Source: Silene latifolia
Lineage: Eukaryota; Streptophyta; Magnoliopsida; Caryophyllales; Caryophyllaceae
Reading direction: 5' to 3'
Length of the DNA: 64,000 nt
NCBI RefSeq assembly: GCF_048544455.1
Contig: NC_133530.1
Span: 16,545,748 to 16,609,747, forward strand
Below are positions 36,668 through 47,577 of this stretch, one piece after another. How positions within the stretch are numbered: the first letter of the stretch is position 1; the number at the start of each line of letters is the position of its first letter. Under the pieces are notes generated by a model. That model made no database searches, was not told the origin of the DNA, and saw only the letters and a program-made list of their open reading frames with translations. Both the position numbers and the translations under genes were made by a program.

Positions 36668-37822
36668 TGTAACATTCCGTTTTGATGATTGATCTTCTTT
36701 TGTGGATTGAGTGCTATTGAGTGTTATGGAAGTAATACAAGGTTGGCAACATTATATTGTGGTTATTGGGTAATGTTATGGAGTCAGGATTGAGAGCCTA
36801 TGCTATAGTTGAGACGATATCGTGAGCCATGTTATGGAAGTAATACAAGGTTGGCAACATTCTATGTTGTTTGTATTCTTTGGGATTACTGTATTCATAC
36901 ATGGAGTTGGGAATATGGGGAAATTGTGCAATATGTAATTGTGTATGCGATTATTGTATAGGAGAAGACTTCATAGAGGAGCCTTTCTGATTGTTCGGTT
37001 TCCGTACTGCTGTTGATTGCTAAGGTAGGGTTTCGCCTACTCAGTACTGTTAATTGATTAAGATAGTGTTTGTTTCATAATTGTTCTTATCTGCTGATCA
37101 TCGGAGGATGGGTGTTGTGATGATTGTGGTGATGTGGTTGTGTTGTGACGGTTGTGGTGTTGTGACATGGTGTGATCTTTGTGGTATGTGTGATTGTGGT
37201 GGAGTCACTTGCGGGAGTGGCTTCACACCCTAGTTCGCCCTCCGTGGAACCCGCCACGGGAGGGGATGTGCACATTAAGGGACAGGGATTGTTAGTCGCT
37301 CGTTGATGAGCTGGACTAGGTGGGGATGGGCTGCGGTCACCCACTGGCGGCGAGGATTACCTGTTGCGATGGGTAATCTGGCAGGGCTACACGCTTCGGT
37401 GTGTAGTCGGTTCTATGTGTGTGAGATCGATGATGTTTGGTGGTAATGTTTGTTGTCTTATATTGATTGAGTAGTAATCGACCCGTGTTGTTGTTTTGTA
37501 AAACTGCGGTGATCCATTCGGGGATGGTGAGCGATTGTGACAGTGATACATTTATTGAGCTTGGGGCAGTCATGGGAGAGTCACCACGCTGGATTAGATG
37601 AAACCATCACGAGCCTTAGTTAGTGTTTTGGTAGTTGTTGCCATTTGCATAATTCGTCTATTAGATTTTGGAGACTATGTAACTTTTATAATTACCGTAC
37701 TTATATAAATGTTGTTTGGAAATTGTAACTTTGATATACTAACCTCGGGAAACCGAGATGGTAACAGCCTTTCATGCTAGGGTAGTCCTTGGTAAGGTAC
37801 CTTGGTATGAGGGGGTGTTACA
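36668..37822 (+). repeat. Right LTR of the Gypsy-type element
   Basis: About 1155 bp, starts TGTAACATTCC. From about 36863 it matches the left LTR. The first 195 bp differ and contain a 30 bp phrase twice (near 36727 and 36832). Confidence 0.75.
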
Positions 37823-37909
37823 GTTTGTAACTCATTACTCATTAAGAATGACGAGCTAATACCTTCCTTCACAAAGGAGAATTTGAGTTTTCAATTCTGG
37901 ATGAAAATG

Positions 37910-40352
37910 TGTGGACAGCGGGCCGCCCACGGGGGCGCTTGGGTAGGAAAAGAGAAACAAGCGTTTGCATTTTTGTATGAAGTTGCCACCAATTTTTATG
38001 GAAAATTGGAACCGTTCGAATACCTCATGTCATGTCAAGACATAAAGCAGTGACATGAACACTAAGCAATCGTTACCCTTAGCATTCTATGTCTAGAATG
38101 ACTCTCGTGGATGCCAATGAACACGGGTGCTCACGGAGATCTGGAGTAAGGGGTGATGGTACGTATTAGGAAGCTCTTTTGATCGAACACCTAATCCCGC
38201 CCGCCTCGATAGCGGCCTCTACTAATGATTAGGTAAGTTATTCGTACTTGATATATCGTCGGTTATATGCATGCAATGCAACATCCAAGTTTTGATCCTA
38301 GCATGTGAAGATTAGACTAAGTCGGTGAACAATTAGTTTAGCATACAATTTGGTCGAAGTTGGATTTAATGCTCAATTACATGTGAAAACATTCAAGCAA
38401 TAAAAGAAATATAATAATTATAAATTACAATAATGAAAATTACAATGATTACAGCGGATAGGCGATTTATGTCGAAAATACCTTTAAAACGGATAATTTG
38501 AGAAAAAGAAATAAAAGAATAAATTAAATAAATTAACGAACAGGAATTAGCGTGATAATACGGATAATAGTCAATTGATACATAGATTAAATAACTAAGT
38601 CAAGGCGAAACGGAGTTGAGAGAGAACTCGATCGAGAACAAAGCGCAGCAGAGAGTTGCGTCCTTTGGGAATGAGCAAAGTGAGACGCCTGCGTCATTCC
38701 TTGGTTCGGGTCGGGTGAAGCCGTAATTGCAAGCCGTTAATGTCGGTTGGTAAATTTAATGATTGATTGATAATATTTACTCGGATGAAAGTGATTAGCA
38801 TGTTATTTAGCATATGAATGGGTCATGAAAACAGTACAATATGAGTGAGACGGATGCAAACGAATTAATTACAAGATGGAATAATTACAGAAGTGAATAA
38901 TATTAATGAGTCCAACAAATTAATTCAATTGATTAGGTTAGATATGATGGATTAATGACGAATATATGATAAACACGATAAAAGACAGGTGAAAATTATA
39001 TCAAAGGATGAATTCAAGAAACTCAATATGAAGGAATCGAACCTCTACAACCCGGAATTGAATTTAATGACGAAAACCCGCAAATATTGAATTATTAGGG
39101 ATTTAAGTCGGATTTGTGATGATAAAAACATATTAATGAATGATGAATTATATACATGTGAATTACTAGTGATGAATATCAAAGAATTGACGAAAACAAA
39201 TAAGAACAAACAACGAATTACGAACTAACAGAGGACGAGGAAGAAGAAAGGAAGCAGGAACTGCGACAACCTCAAGAAGAGGCGCAGCAGGAACTGCGCT
39301 CCTTCGAAGAGGCGCAGCAGTTGCTGCGTCCTTTCTCGACGTCTGTCTACTGGAAATCCGTAAAAAAGGTTTCTTTAAAGACGGTTTTAGAAATTGGTTT
39401 TAATCGGTATTTTCGACATAAATCTTACAATTGTGATACAATAAATAAAATACAATAAATAAAAGAGAGATTTACACCCTCAGACTTACATGTTGACGAA
39501 ACGAGAAGGACTAAGATATCGATTAGTGATGCTCGACGCGAATGCAAAGAAAGTGCCCTCGTAAGAGGAAAACGATTAATTAATTAAGTTGATTGACGTG
39601 TAGTTGGTCAAATTGGTCGGTCATGCAACGGAAAGGCTGGTACTCAGAAGGATCCGAGCTTACGTGGTCGAAAGTTCAAGCACGTAGGCGCCAAAAAGTA
39701 AGAACAAAGTCTAGAATGCAAAGGGAGAAGAGAAGGGCGGACACTCGCGTGAGAAATATGAGGAGCGAAGGCTCCTATTTATACTAATCACGTGAAGGAA
39801 TTAGGGTTTCGGAGACTCTTTGGAAGTGAATCTCGGAAAGATATGAAAAAGATACGAGAAACATGCAGAAAAGGGCCTGGGAAGAGGCGCAGCAGCCACT
39901 GCGTCTCTTGGAAGAGGCGCAAAGACACTGCTGCGTCTGTTCCCAAGGAGTTTCCTCCTGCAGAAGAAAGATCTCCGTGTTTGAGTTATGGTAGGACGGA
40001 AATAATTCGATTTTCCTTAATATATTATGTGAATATTACGGGAAATTGTTTACTAAAAGATGAAATTTATGAAATATGGAATAGAAATATCCGGAACATT
40101 CCAGAACATTCTGACTCGGGATTTAATGGTTATCAGAAAATGGAGACGGTTTTAGGCCGGACTCGAATGTACTCTAATTACTGTCAAAACGACCGTATCG
40201 GGACGTAGATGACAACTAAGAGGTAGACATTAATATTTGAGCAATCACTTGACGATAATCTTACGAACTGTCACAAATCGTTCCGCGAATCAAACATGCG
40301 GCCCAATCATCACCGGGTGGTTTGCGAGGGGTGCAGAAATGAGGTATCTACA
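37910..40352. mobile_element. Solo LTR, 2.4 kb, Gypsy-type, TSD AAATG
   Basis: Begins TGTGGACAGCGGGCC and ends GAGGTATCTACA; AAATG flanks it at 37905-37909 and 40353-40357. No second LTR copy, primer site or gag/pol, so it is read as a solo LTR. Large size suggests a Tat/Ogre- or Athila-like source, low certainty. The short frames inside are not recognised. Confidence 0.75.
38640..39950. repeat. Three clusters of a GCGCAGCAG...CTGCGTCC phrase
   Basis: Clusters near 38645-38720, 39258-39340 and 39880-39945 repeat GAGGCGCAGCAG and CTGCGTC, near-palindromic around CTGCG/CGCAG. The clusters start about 615-620 bp apart. Confidence 0.7.
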
Positions 40353-40357
40353 AAATG

Positions 40358-41951
40358 GACTATGATGAATCCAATCACATCATGAGATGTTGGATTAGTA
40401 TTGAGATATACACATCGAATCAACGAGAAACGTAGGTTATTCATGTAAATGAAAACGGAATTGCCATTAGCAGTCATGGTCGTTCCTTGAACCTAAGAAT
40501 AGTTGATGAGATGATTAAAGGTTACTAATGTTTCCGCCATTAGAATAATCATGCACATGTCAAATAATGAATCATATGCATATGAGCATGATGAATCATT
40601 GGGAAGCCATAAAAATCGTCATGAATTCTCAAGGAGAATCCGATGAGCGATTTCAGTGATTGAGCTACAACACTCTGATGTGTGTCAAGAGGTTGCACAT
40701 ATTGCAGTTCGAACACATGTAAGGATTTATGAAAATCCCGAACCTTTCAAGCTAAAAGGAGAAATAAAAATTTTGGAATAGTGCTTAGTTGAAGTAAGAA
40801 GTTACTCAAAACTAATCTTTCCTAATATGCTAGGACTTGTGAGAAGTGCCAGACTAATCATCTTGACAAATTGTTGTAAGACTCTACAAAAGATATACCT
40901 AGTGCATTGTGTGTGTGGGTGGAGTACTTGACCAGTACAAGTTATATCATTCATCACAAATTCGTTCGTTATGCGATAATCGACAAAGAAGTTCTTTCAA
41001 GATAAAGAACTGAAACCGAGGCTGGGAACCTGGATGTGTACTTGGTAAGGTTCATGCTATGAGAAGATAACATGAACGTAAAGGAAAATGCGATTAAAAG
41101 AAGTTTGAACACATGGACACTTGATATGTTAAACTTCCATTGCAATTAACAAGTGGTTACACACTTACGGTATGCATCACAAGGTTGTAATATAGTATTG
41201 ACCACCCAAGTGTGATGTCGACATTTGTCGTTTGAGTTGTTATTTAACTCACCTTATACTTTGTTATATCCAAACGGGTTGTAGAGACAATTGAACCCCG
41301 TTAAAGTGAACACGGATTAGCATTGTATTTGCCCATAGTTACTTACATGAGGTGACGTCTCGAAGTGACTACAGTGTGATGCGATTGATGGCAAGTTCAA
41401 GTGCCATAGGGTCATATGAGATGACTAGTCGATCACATAGACATCGTTGTTAGGAACATTTTGTCGGGCCTTATGACCGCTTATAGAGTTCTGGCAAATT
41501 TATATAGCCTGGTCGTGGCGAGAGCTACTATAGTATTCTGATGAGTCGATTCTTTTGACTAAAGACTATTCACCTAAGATGGCACAGTTTCAGATTAACT
41601 TTGATTTGTGTTACTACGACCTTCGTAAATGGGGTCAAATGGGCATATTTTGGGTTATGATGGCTGTGGCTAGTCGAAGGGAATGAGTGCAATAGGAATT
41701 GTCCATCCCTAGTCAGGGTTATAACAATATCTCAGGGCCACTCGAGGAGTAATGAACTGGAAATGCGTGGCCACGCTCGGAATGTATCCATAGTGGATAA
41801 ATCCGGTCAATCAGTTATTCTCCAGATCGAGGAAACCACTCTCGATATGATCACTTGCAAGTACGACCTGAAAGACACCTTGCATTGAGTGGGAGATAGT
41901 AATAGGACAAGAGAATTGGTGACGCACACTTGTCGAGGACAAGTGGGAGAT
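40358..41951. other. Copia-type internal 3' part, non-coding
   Basis: About 1.6 kb between the solo LTR and the right Copia-type LTR. No pol motif or long frame. The end carries the purine tract used for plus-strand priming. Confidence 0.5.
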
Positions 41952-43228
41952 TGTTGGAATATGTGTCCTCTGACAATAATGCGATCACAATGGCTGTGAT
42001 CATGATGATCACATGTTTAAGTCTCATTATAAAGAATACAATTGGGAAGTAATATTTCTACTGTCAACTGGTCCACACATATCGGTAATGATTGGCTGAC
42101 TAGAGTTTGACATTACTGTCGTGAGACGGTGGTGACCAGTTGATCCCCTTAGGTCATACCTAAAGGGTAACACTCTTAATTGATCATTTAATTGATCGTA
42201 TAACGTTACGAGTCAATTAAATTACTTAAAATTGACGGCCAATTTTGGAAGTAAAATTTACGTATCTCATTATAATCTGATTAAATAAGATACGGTCTAA
42301 GTAATCGAATTGTTTGCTTACTTAGATGAAATTGTTGTTTATGGAAACAATTGAATTGAATGAATTATTATAAATACAAGTTATCGTGATTTATAATTGG
42401 TAAAATATTTTGGTACAAGTAATTATGAATTACTAAGTCGATTTTTGTATATGACGTATTTTTATTAATACGTTGATTTTTAATATGTTAAAAATACATA
42501 ACAATTTTATGTGACATATGACATGTGACATATTGACAAATTGACAAAAATAAAATGGATTCCATTTTATATAAGTGCCGAAATTAAGAGGAGGATTAGG
42601 CTAATATTGTGTTGATTATGTTAATGGAAAACATAATCATTTCCCTAATAGACTACCCATGCAACCTAGTTGTCATTGTGAAGACAAACTCATGCATGCA
42701 TTGGCTCTCTCTTCTTCCCTCCTCTTCCCCTTACCCGGTTTTTCATAGGAGCCAAACCAAGGGTTTTGCCTTATATTTTATCATTTGCACTACATTATAG
42801 TTTAGTGCATTAGCTAATTTATTCATCATCTAAAATAAGAACTTTTAGAAAGATAAAAAACCTTCCTCTACCTTCTCTCTTAAACCGGTTTTTAGGAGAC
42901 CAAAATCAAATATTTTGGGTCAATTTTTACACTAAATTAATATTATTCTAGTATACATAATATTAATTTGATTAAGGGTTTACCTTGGGTATTTTACTTT
43001 GGGAGGGATCCTATACTTGGATCCTAGTTCATCCATTAAGGAGAGCACAAGAACAAGAGAGAAGGAGAACTCTCTTGTGCCCATATAAACCGAAATACCA
43101 ATGTAAGATGAAGATTTCTTCTTTAAATTGTTTATTGTTTGCATGCATAAGATCACCATTTAATTTTATGACTAAATTAACATAAAACATATATGAATAT
43201 GTTAGTAAAGAGATCTAGATTTCTAACC
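41952..43228 (+). repeat. Right LTR of the Copia-type element
   Basis: Near-identical to 25182-26458. Followed by GACCAT, the same target text as before the left LTR. Confidence 0.92.
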
Positions 43229-44520
43229 GACCATGTGGTTGAGCAAGATGATGATGATGATGATGATGAGGAGGAGGAGGAGGACGATGACTCTCGTTTT
43301 CTTGACGAGGAGGCCGCCGTACTACCACCTAAGAAGGTGGTACGGGATGGTAGAGGTCGATATGTGCCGCTTGGTGACGGTTCATCTAGTAGCACGGGGA
43401 GGAAGAAGACAAAGACTCGGGATACTTCTTGGCGTCTTACGGGTTCGGTTGAGGGTGGTCCGAGTGTCCTTAGCGTCCTACGTAGCTTTGGTGGCCACGT
43501 AGCTTATGGTAGTTGGACCGGTCAGGGAATGAGATCGTGGATCACGTGTTACGAGAGACCGGGTGCTTTAGAGAAGATAAGTAAGATAAAGGTCCGTGAC
43601 AGTGTTATGGAGAGAGTTAGTAGGAGTGGCCTTGGTCATTTGAGGCATTCTTTGATGACCGGTTTGGACGAGAACCTCATTAGCGCTTTTGTAGAGACGT
43701 GGCAGCCCGACACCAACACTTTTCATATGCCGTTTGGTGAGATTACTATCTTGTTGCATGATGTTGAGAAGATCCTTGGGATACGGGTGGATGGCATGAG
43801 GGTTATGGAGGAGGGTTCTACGAGGGAGGAGATTGGTATGAAGGGGAAGGTGGCTGCTTTATTTGGATTGCCTCTGAAAGAGGTGAAACCACCGTTGTAC
43901 AAGGGTGGTGGAGTGACGGTTAAGAAGTTGATAGAGCTTGCGGAGACGGGTAACCAGCATGACTCGCTGAGGGCTTACATGATGGTGTTGGTAGGACAGA
44001 CTTTGTTTACGGACAAGTCTAGTGATAGGGTTATTGCCCGTATGTTGCCGTTGTTTGATCAGTTGAGTGATATCGGCACATATGGGCGCGACATTGGCCT
44101 ACTTGTATCGACAGTTGGGGATGGCTTCGCGTAGGGAGGGTCAGGGTGTTAGCGGTTGTCTACCGTTACTTCAGGCTTGGATATATGAGTACTTTCCCAT
44201 GTTCCGACCACACTCCGGATATTATATCGAGGGGAGACCACTTGTCGAGGCTTGGTCACGGTTTCCTAGGTTTAGGGGAGATGTTCGGTTGTTAGAGCAG
44301 CACAGGCAGAGGTTGGACGGGCTTAGGGCGGAGCACGTGACGTGGCTCCCTTATGGTGTTAGTCCTCACAGGGCTTGCAGTATTTCGCTCTACTTGGGCT
44401 TGATTAGGTTTTTGGATATAGTAGAGCCGTACCAGCCTGATAGGTGTCTCCGTCAGTACGGGTATGTTCAGGTTATCCCGAACTCTATGCGGTTCCCGAC
44501 TGTTGACTATCGTCCGGTTC
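43229..44520 (+). pseudogene. Plant mobile domain gene, domain-bearing part, damaged
   Basis: After an acidic stretch (DDDDDDDEEEEE) comes a plant mobile domain (PMD, PF10536-like): SWRLTGSVEGG, WITCYERPGALEKI, the signature WQPDTNTFHMPFGEITILLH then DVEKILGIRVDG, and later LYRQLG...GCLPLLQAWIYEYFPMF. The reading frame shifts once near 44085, where the first frame leaves the family text and another takes it up. Family-like text stops near 44520 (FPTVDYRP); from there the plus strand is antisense of the transposase. The 3' end of the gene appears to be lost. The gene belongs to the MULE, so it is a passenger or accessory gene, not host MAIN. Confidence 0.8.
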
Positions 44521-46891
44521 TCAATGATTACCCGTTTCTTCGCCGGGTCACAAGCTCTAGCTTCTTCAAACAGCTTCTCCAACTCATCATCATCGGTCTT
44601 GGGTGGTACACCAACATTGTCGTACTCCAAGGTCCTCCAAAAAGCGTGAACATCTTCAAGATGGACCCTCTTACCCGTTCTTTGCAACTGGATCAATGCA
44701 CAAGCACAAGGTAATCCATGAGTAACCCTTAGCACACATCCACAATGCTCTTCCAACACATTCCCGAGCTCTATCCCTCTCTTAATCTCTTCTTCCATTA
44801 TCTCAATGGCATTGATAGACACATTTCCTTGCAACAATGAAAATACACGATCTCCATTTCGCGGCCTACTCCTCGAAACCTCTAGCTCATATCTAATCTT
44901 CGAGTGTTGCGCTTCAAGCATGGAATGAATACGGAACCACATAGTGTCAAGGTTTAGGTTATTACTCTTCAACCAAGCTTTTAAAAGTGAATGAGAGGAC
45001 TCTACTCGGGAAGTTGCCGTGTTTCCGAGATGAAAGTATTGGTTTGTATAGCAGTTCACGAACTTCTTCCTGTATTTACCCCATGTACTGATCACATAAA
45101 GCGCCATCTCTTCCCACTTTTCATTAAAACATTCCCAAGCGCTCCTAAACTCATCAATGGTGGATGCATTGATCACGCGGTACCAACCGCTTTCTGGACT
45201 GTGCATTATGATATCTTTGTACCACATCAAATTCTCCTTTGAGAGTGCTTGTTTCTCCATAGCACGGTTAATGTGCCAACGACACAAAAGGTGAGGAGTG
45301 CTCGGATGAAGGGACTCAAGAGCGGCGATCAAACCCATCTCCCGATCAGTGACAAAGGCAGAAATAGATAAACCCGTACAACTTAGTAGCTCCCGTAATC
45401 TCAACAACATCCACCCATAATCGTCTTCCGACTCTGACGGAAGGAGCACCGTAGCAATTAAGAAGGAAGAACCACACGGTGTTACACCAACAACCTCAAC
45501 AAGAGCAATTTTGTAAACATTTGTCTTGTATGTCGAGTCAATAAGAACCACATGTGGATAAGCACGGAACAGTTTAACCGCTTCCATGTGAGCCATAAAA
45601 ACATGACTAAGCTCATTTGTCTCGAAATCTGTTTTGTGCCATTCCACATAATTAGCAGCAACGGCTACAACCAACATTTGTCGAGCGGTATTGCGTGTTC
45701 CTCTAACTTCACGCCGAAACTTGTTAACCACACTATAAATTTGGGTGCTTGTAGGTTGGGGTTTATCGGGAGTTCTTTGATGAAAACCATTTTTAATATC
45801 TCTCGGGGGAATCGACGCCCGGACTTGTTGCCTCACGAACTCTTTCTCTTCGGCATTCAAACCAAGACAAAATGCCTATGACCGTCTTTGTACTTTGTTA
45901 CTTTGTGGTTGTGATATCCACCTTTTCTCGAGGTCAAAATGTTCCAAACAATAAACTCCTTTCCATTTATATCATTAGCCCGGTTCTGAACGGCTCGAAC
46001 CCGAAACAAACACTCACACTTAGGTGTCCCTTTCTTCTTAGGCTTCTCGGGAATATCGGGATCGATCTTCTTTCTAGTTCGGCCGTACCTTGAACAACGA
46101 AAGTAAGAGCCTAGCAACTCGGGTTGTTTACGATTTTTGGCCCCATTTGATGCTTTTATTAAGGCAAACCCGTTATCAAAAGCTATTTTTTGAGCCCACT
46201 CAAACGCCTCATCCCGGCTCGCAAAACATGTAACCGTCTCAAATAGGTGGTTGTAATTAACATCGTTTCCACCAAATTCCTCAAATGAATCCTGTTAAAA
46301 CACAAAATTAATAATGATTACATGCTAAAATATGTAAAAATATCTAAACTGACGAAAAAAAGTAAATAAAATGAAGAAAAAACAATTTAATAGTCTGAAC
46401 CAGGAGCGGACTTTGAAACTCAAAGTCCATCACCATGACAGACGTGAAGATTCAACGTCCACACCCAGCATGGACGTGAATAGTGCACTTCCCTCCCCAT
46501 GTTGGACGTTGAAATTCAAAGTCTGTCCATGGTGGACTTTGAAATTCAAAGTCCCTATCCATGACGGACTTTGAATCTTCACGTCTATGTCCATGATGGA
46601 CGTTGATTATGCACGTCCCCATCCATGGGAGACTTTGAATATACACGTCCCTCTCCATGAGGGACTTTGATTTTCTACGTCCTAATTGTCGACTACAACT
46701 ATTTTCGACGGGTTTGGGCGTGTTTGTTCCATTCATCCTAATTCTATGAAGACTTAACATGTAATTCAATATATCAACTTAACATCTAATTCAATAATCA
46801 TACTAATTCGATTGAAATGAAAATAGATTGTGTAATTACGTACCTCAGATTCGTTGTTAGCATTTGATGTGGATTGCTCGTTGTTTGACAT
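44505..46891 (-). pseudogene. MULE transposase with FAR1 DNA-binding domain (one frameshift)
   Basis: Exon 1 46844-46891 (MSNNEQSTSNANNESE), intron 46292-46843, exon 2 from 46291. A FAR1/WRKY-GCM1-type zinc domain covers TVTCFASRDEAFEWAQKIAF, YFRCSRYGR, CECLFRVRA and GYHNHK. The MULE catalytic domain follows with VVLIDSTYKTN (first Asp), FVTDREMGL (second Asp) and SRVESSHSLLK (Glu). A SWIM-like zinc motif is HCGCVLRVTHGLPCACAL, with CxC where CxH is usual. One frameshift near 45858 separates the zinc domain frame from the catalytic frame, which stays open for 522 codons to 44292. The last about 70 codons of that frame are antisense of the mobile-domain gene, so the true end is about 44505. 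Confidence 0.88.
46399..46690. repeat. Array of short inverted motifs (GGACTTTGAA...TTCAAAGTCC), right
   Basis: About ten units of GGACTTTGAA/GGACGTTGAA paired with TTCAAAGTCC/CACGTCC, with CCATGxxGG spacers. It lies in the first intron of the transposase gene and mirrors 24361-24660. Confidence 0.75.
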
Positions 46892-47019
46892 TGAATCGTT
46901 GTTTTGTTAAAGTCGATTGTTCGTGTAGTTCTTCAACCAACCGAGTTAGAACATCATTTTTTTTTTTTTTAAGTGTTGTTTGTTTCGGAGAGAATTGGGT
47001 AGAGAGAGGAAGAGGAAGG

Positions 47020-47276
47020 GTAGGAGGCGTCTTTTTTATGAAAAACGTCGACGATTTGTTATAAAACGTCGACGACGTTTTATAGCCCCCTTTTTTTTGG
47101 AAATTTGGAAATTGAATAAATAAATAGAGGAGTATATCAAGTGGGTCCAATTAAGCTAGTAATATGTTGGCTAAACCATTGGAGTAAATTATAGCTTAAA
47201 ATGGTTGTAGCTTAAGAAAATGATGTGGCAAAGGTAAGCTAGTGGCAACTAGCTTACCATTGTAGATGCTCTAACG
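47020..47276 (-). repeat. Right terminal inverted repeat of the MULE
   Basis: Read in reverse it repeats the left end: GAGCATCTACAATGGT outside and the GTCGACG/AAAACGTCG box with TTTTTCATAAAAAAGAC inside. Confidence 0.7.
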
Positions 47277-47291
47277 TGTCTTAATTGATTT

Positions 47292-47572
47292 TGTTAGGGT
47301 GCAAACTCATGTCCCACATCGGTAGAATAAAGATGGAAGATCATCTTTATAAGTGTCCAGAAAATATAATAGTATGAGGCCTTTTGGGAAGGAGCCCAAG
47401 AGTAAATCCGTGAGGGCTTGACCCAAAGCGGACAATATCGTACTATTATGGGGTGTGGACACAGATGCACCAGAGGCCCAACACGAGGTATTCACCCTTC
47501 CGCACAACAAGTGGTATCAGAGCCAGGTTCTACTTGGGCTAAACACGGGGATATTCACGCTTCCGCACAACA
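47292..47572 (+). mobile_element. TRIM-type remnant, TSD GATTT
   Basis: An LTR (47292-47509, TGTTAGGGTGC...CGCACAACA) is followed by the primer site TGGTATCAGAGCC (47512-47524) and then about 45 bp ending again in CTTCCGCACAACA. GATTT flanks it at 47287-47291 and 47573-47577. The text GTCCCACATCGG...GAGGCCTTTTGGG is common in plant TRIM and solo-LTR remnants. Only a stub of the second LTR remains. It lies 15 bp from the MULE end. Confidence 0.8.
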
Positions 47573-47577
47573 GATTT

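Larger units (their letters stand above)
31052..37822 (+). mobile_element. Non-coding Gypsy-type LTR element nested in the Copia type, TSD GTTTG
   Basis: TGTAACAC start and GTGTTACA end with GTTTG duplicated at 31047-31051 and 37823-37827. The left LTR is 31052-32406, followed by the primer site TGGTATCAGAGCC (32410-32422). The right LTR is about 36668-37822, preceded by CTTCGAGGACGAAGTTCG, a purine-rich motif common before chromovirus 3' LTRs. The 4.3 kb interior has no gag or pol frame, so it is a large non-coding derivative (LARD-like). Gypsy/chromovirus placement rests on LTR ends, primer site and this motif only. It is younger than its host element. Confidence 0.85.
25182..43228 (+). mobile_element. 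Copia-type gag-only LTR retrotransposon with nested insertions
   Basis: Two 1277 bp LTRs (25182-26458, 41952-43228) begin TGTTGGAATATGTG and end TTCTAAC. The target text GACCAT lies just before the first and just after the second. After the left LTR is a primer-site-like GGTATCAAGAGCC (initiator-Met type); before the right LTR is the purine tract AAGTGGGAGAT. The only protein recognised is a gag (28723-29618); no protease, integrase or RT is seen, so it resembles TR-GAG non-autonomous elements. By eye the LTRs differ at roughly 1.5% of sites; at an assumed 1.3e-8 per site per year this is about half a million years. Two younger elements lie inside it. It is broken. Confidence 0.85.
23534..47276. 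mobile_element. Mutator-like element with plant mobile domain gene and FAR1-type transposase, heavily nested
   Basis: The outer ends AGAGCATCTCCAATGGT (left) and ACCATTGTAGATGCTCT (right) are inverted. Similarity extends inward through CTAGTAGCT/AGCTAGT-type phrases to a GTCGACG...TTTTTCATAAAAAAGAC block at 23770-23815 and 47030-47075, so the TIRs are about 250 bp, as in MULEs. Two genes run inward from them, as in MuDR. About 18 kb of LTR-element DNA sits inside; without it the MULE is about 5.7 kb. I found no target duplication at the outer ends. Both genes carry damage, so it is probably inactive. Confidence 0.82.

Noticed and set aside
39593-40208. Two basic frames (64 and 138 aa) inside the 2.4 kb solo LTR
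   Set aside because: No motif recognised and they lie within an LTR; codon use looks random. Left unannotated as genes.
43177-43395. Poly-Ser frame on the minus strand
   Set aside because: Antisense of the Asp/Glu-rich stretch of the mobile-domain gene.
47292-47572. Cassandra-type TRIM with 5S rRNA promoter
   Set aside because: Part of the LTR text is familiar from such elements, but I could not find the 5S internal promoter boxes.
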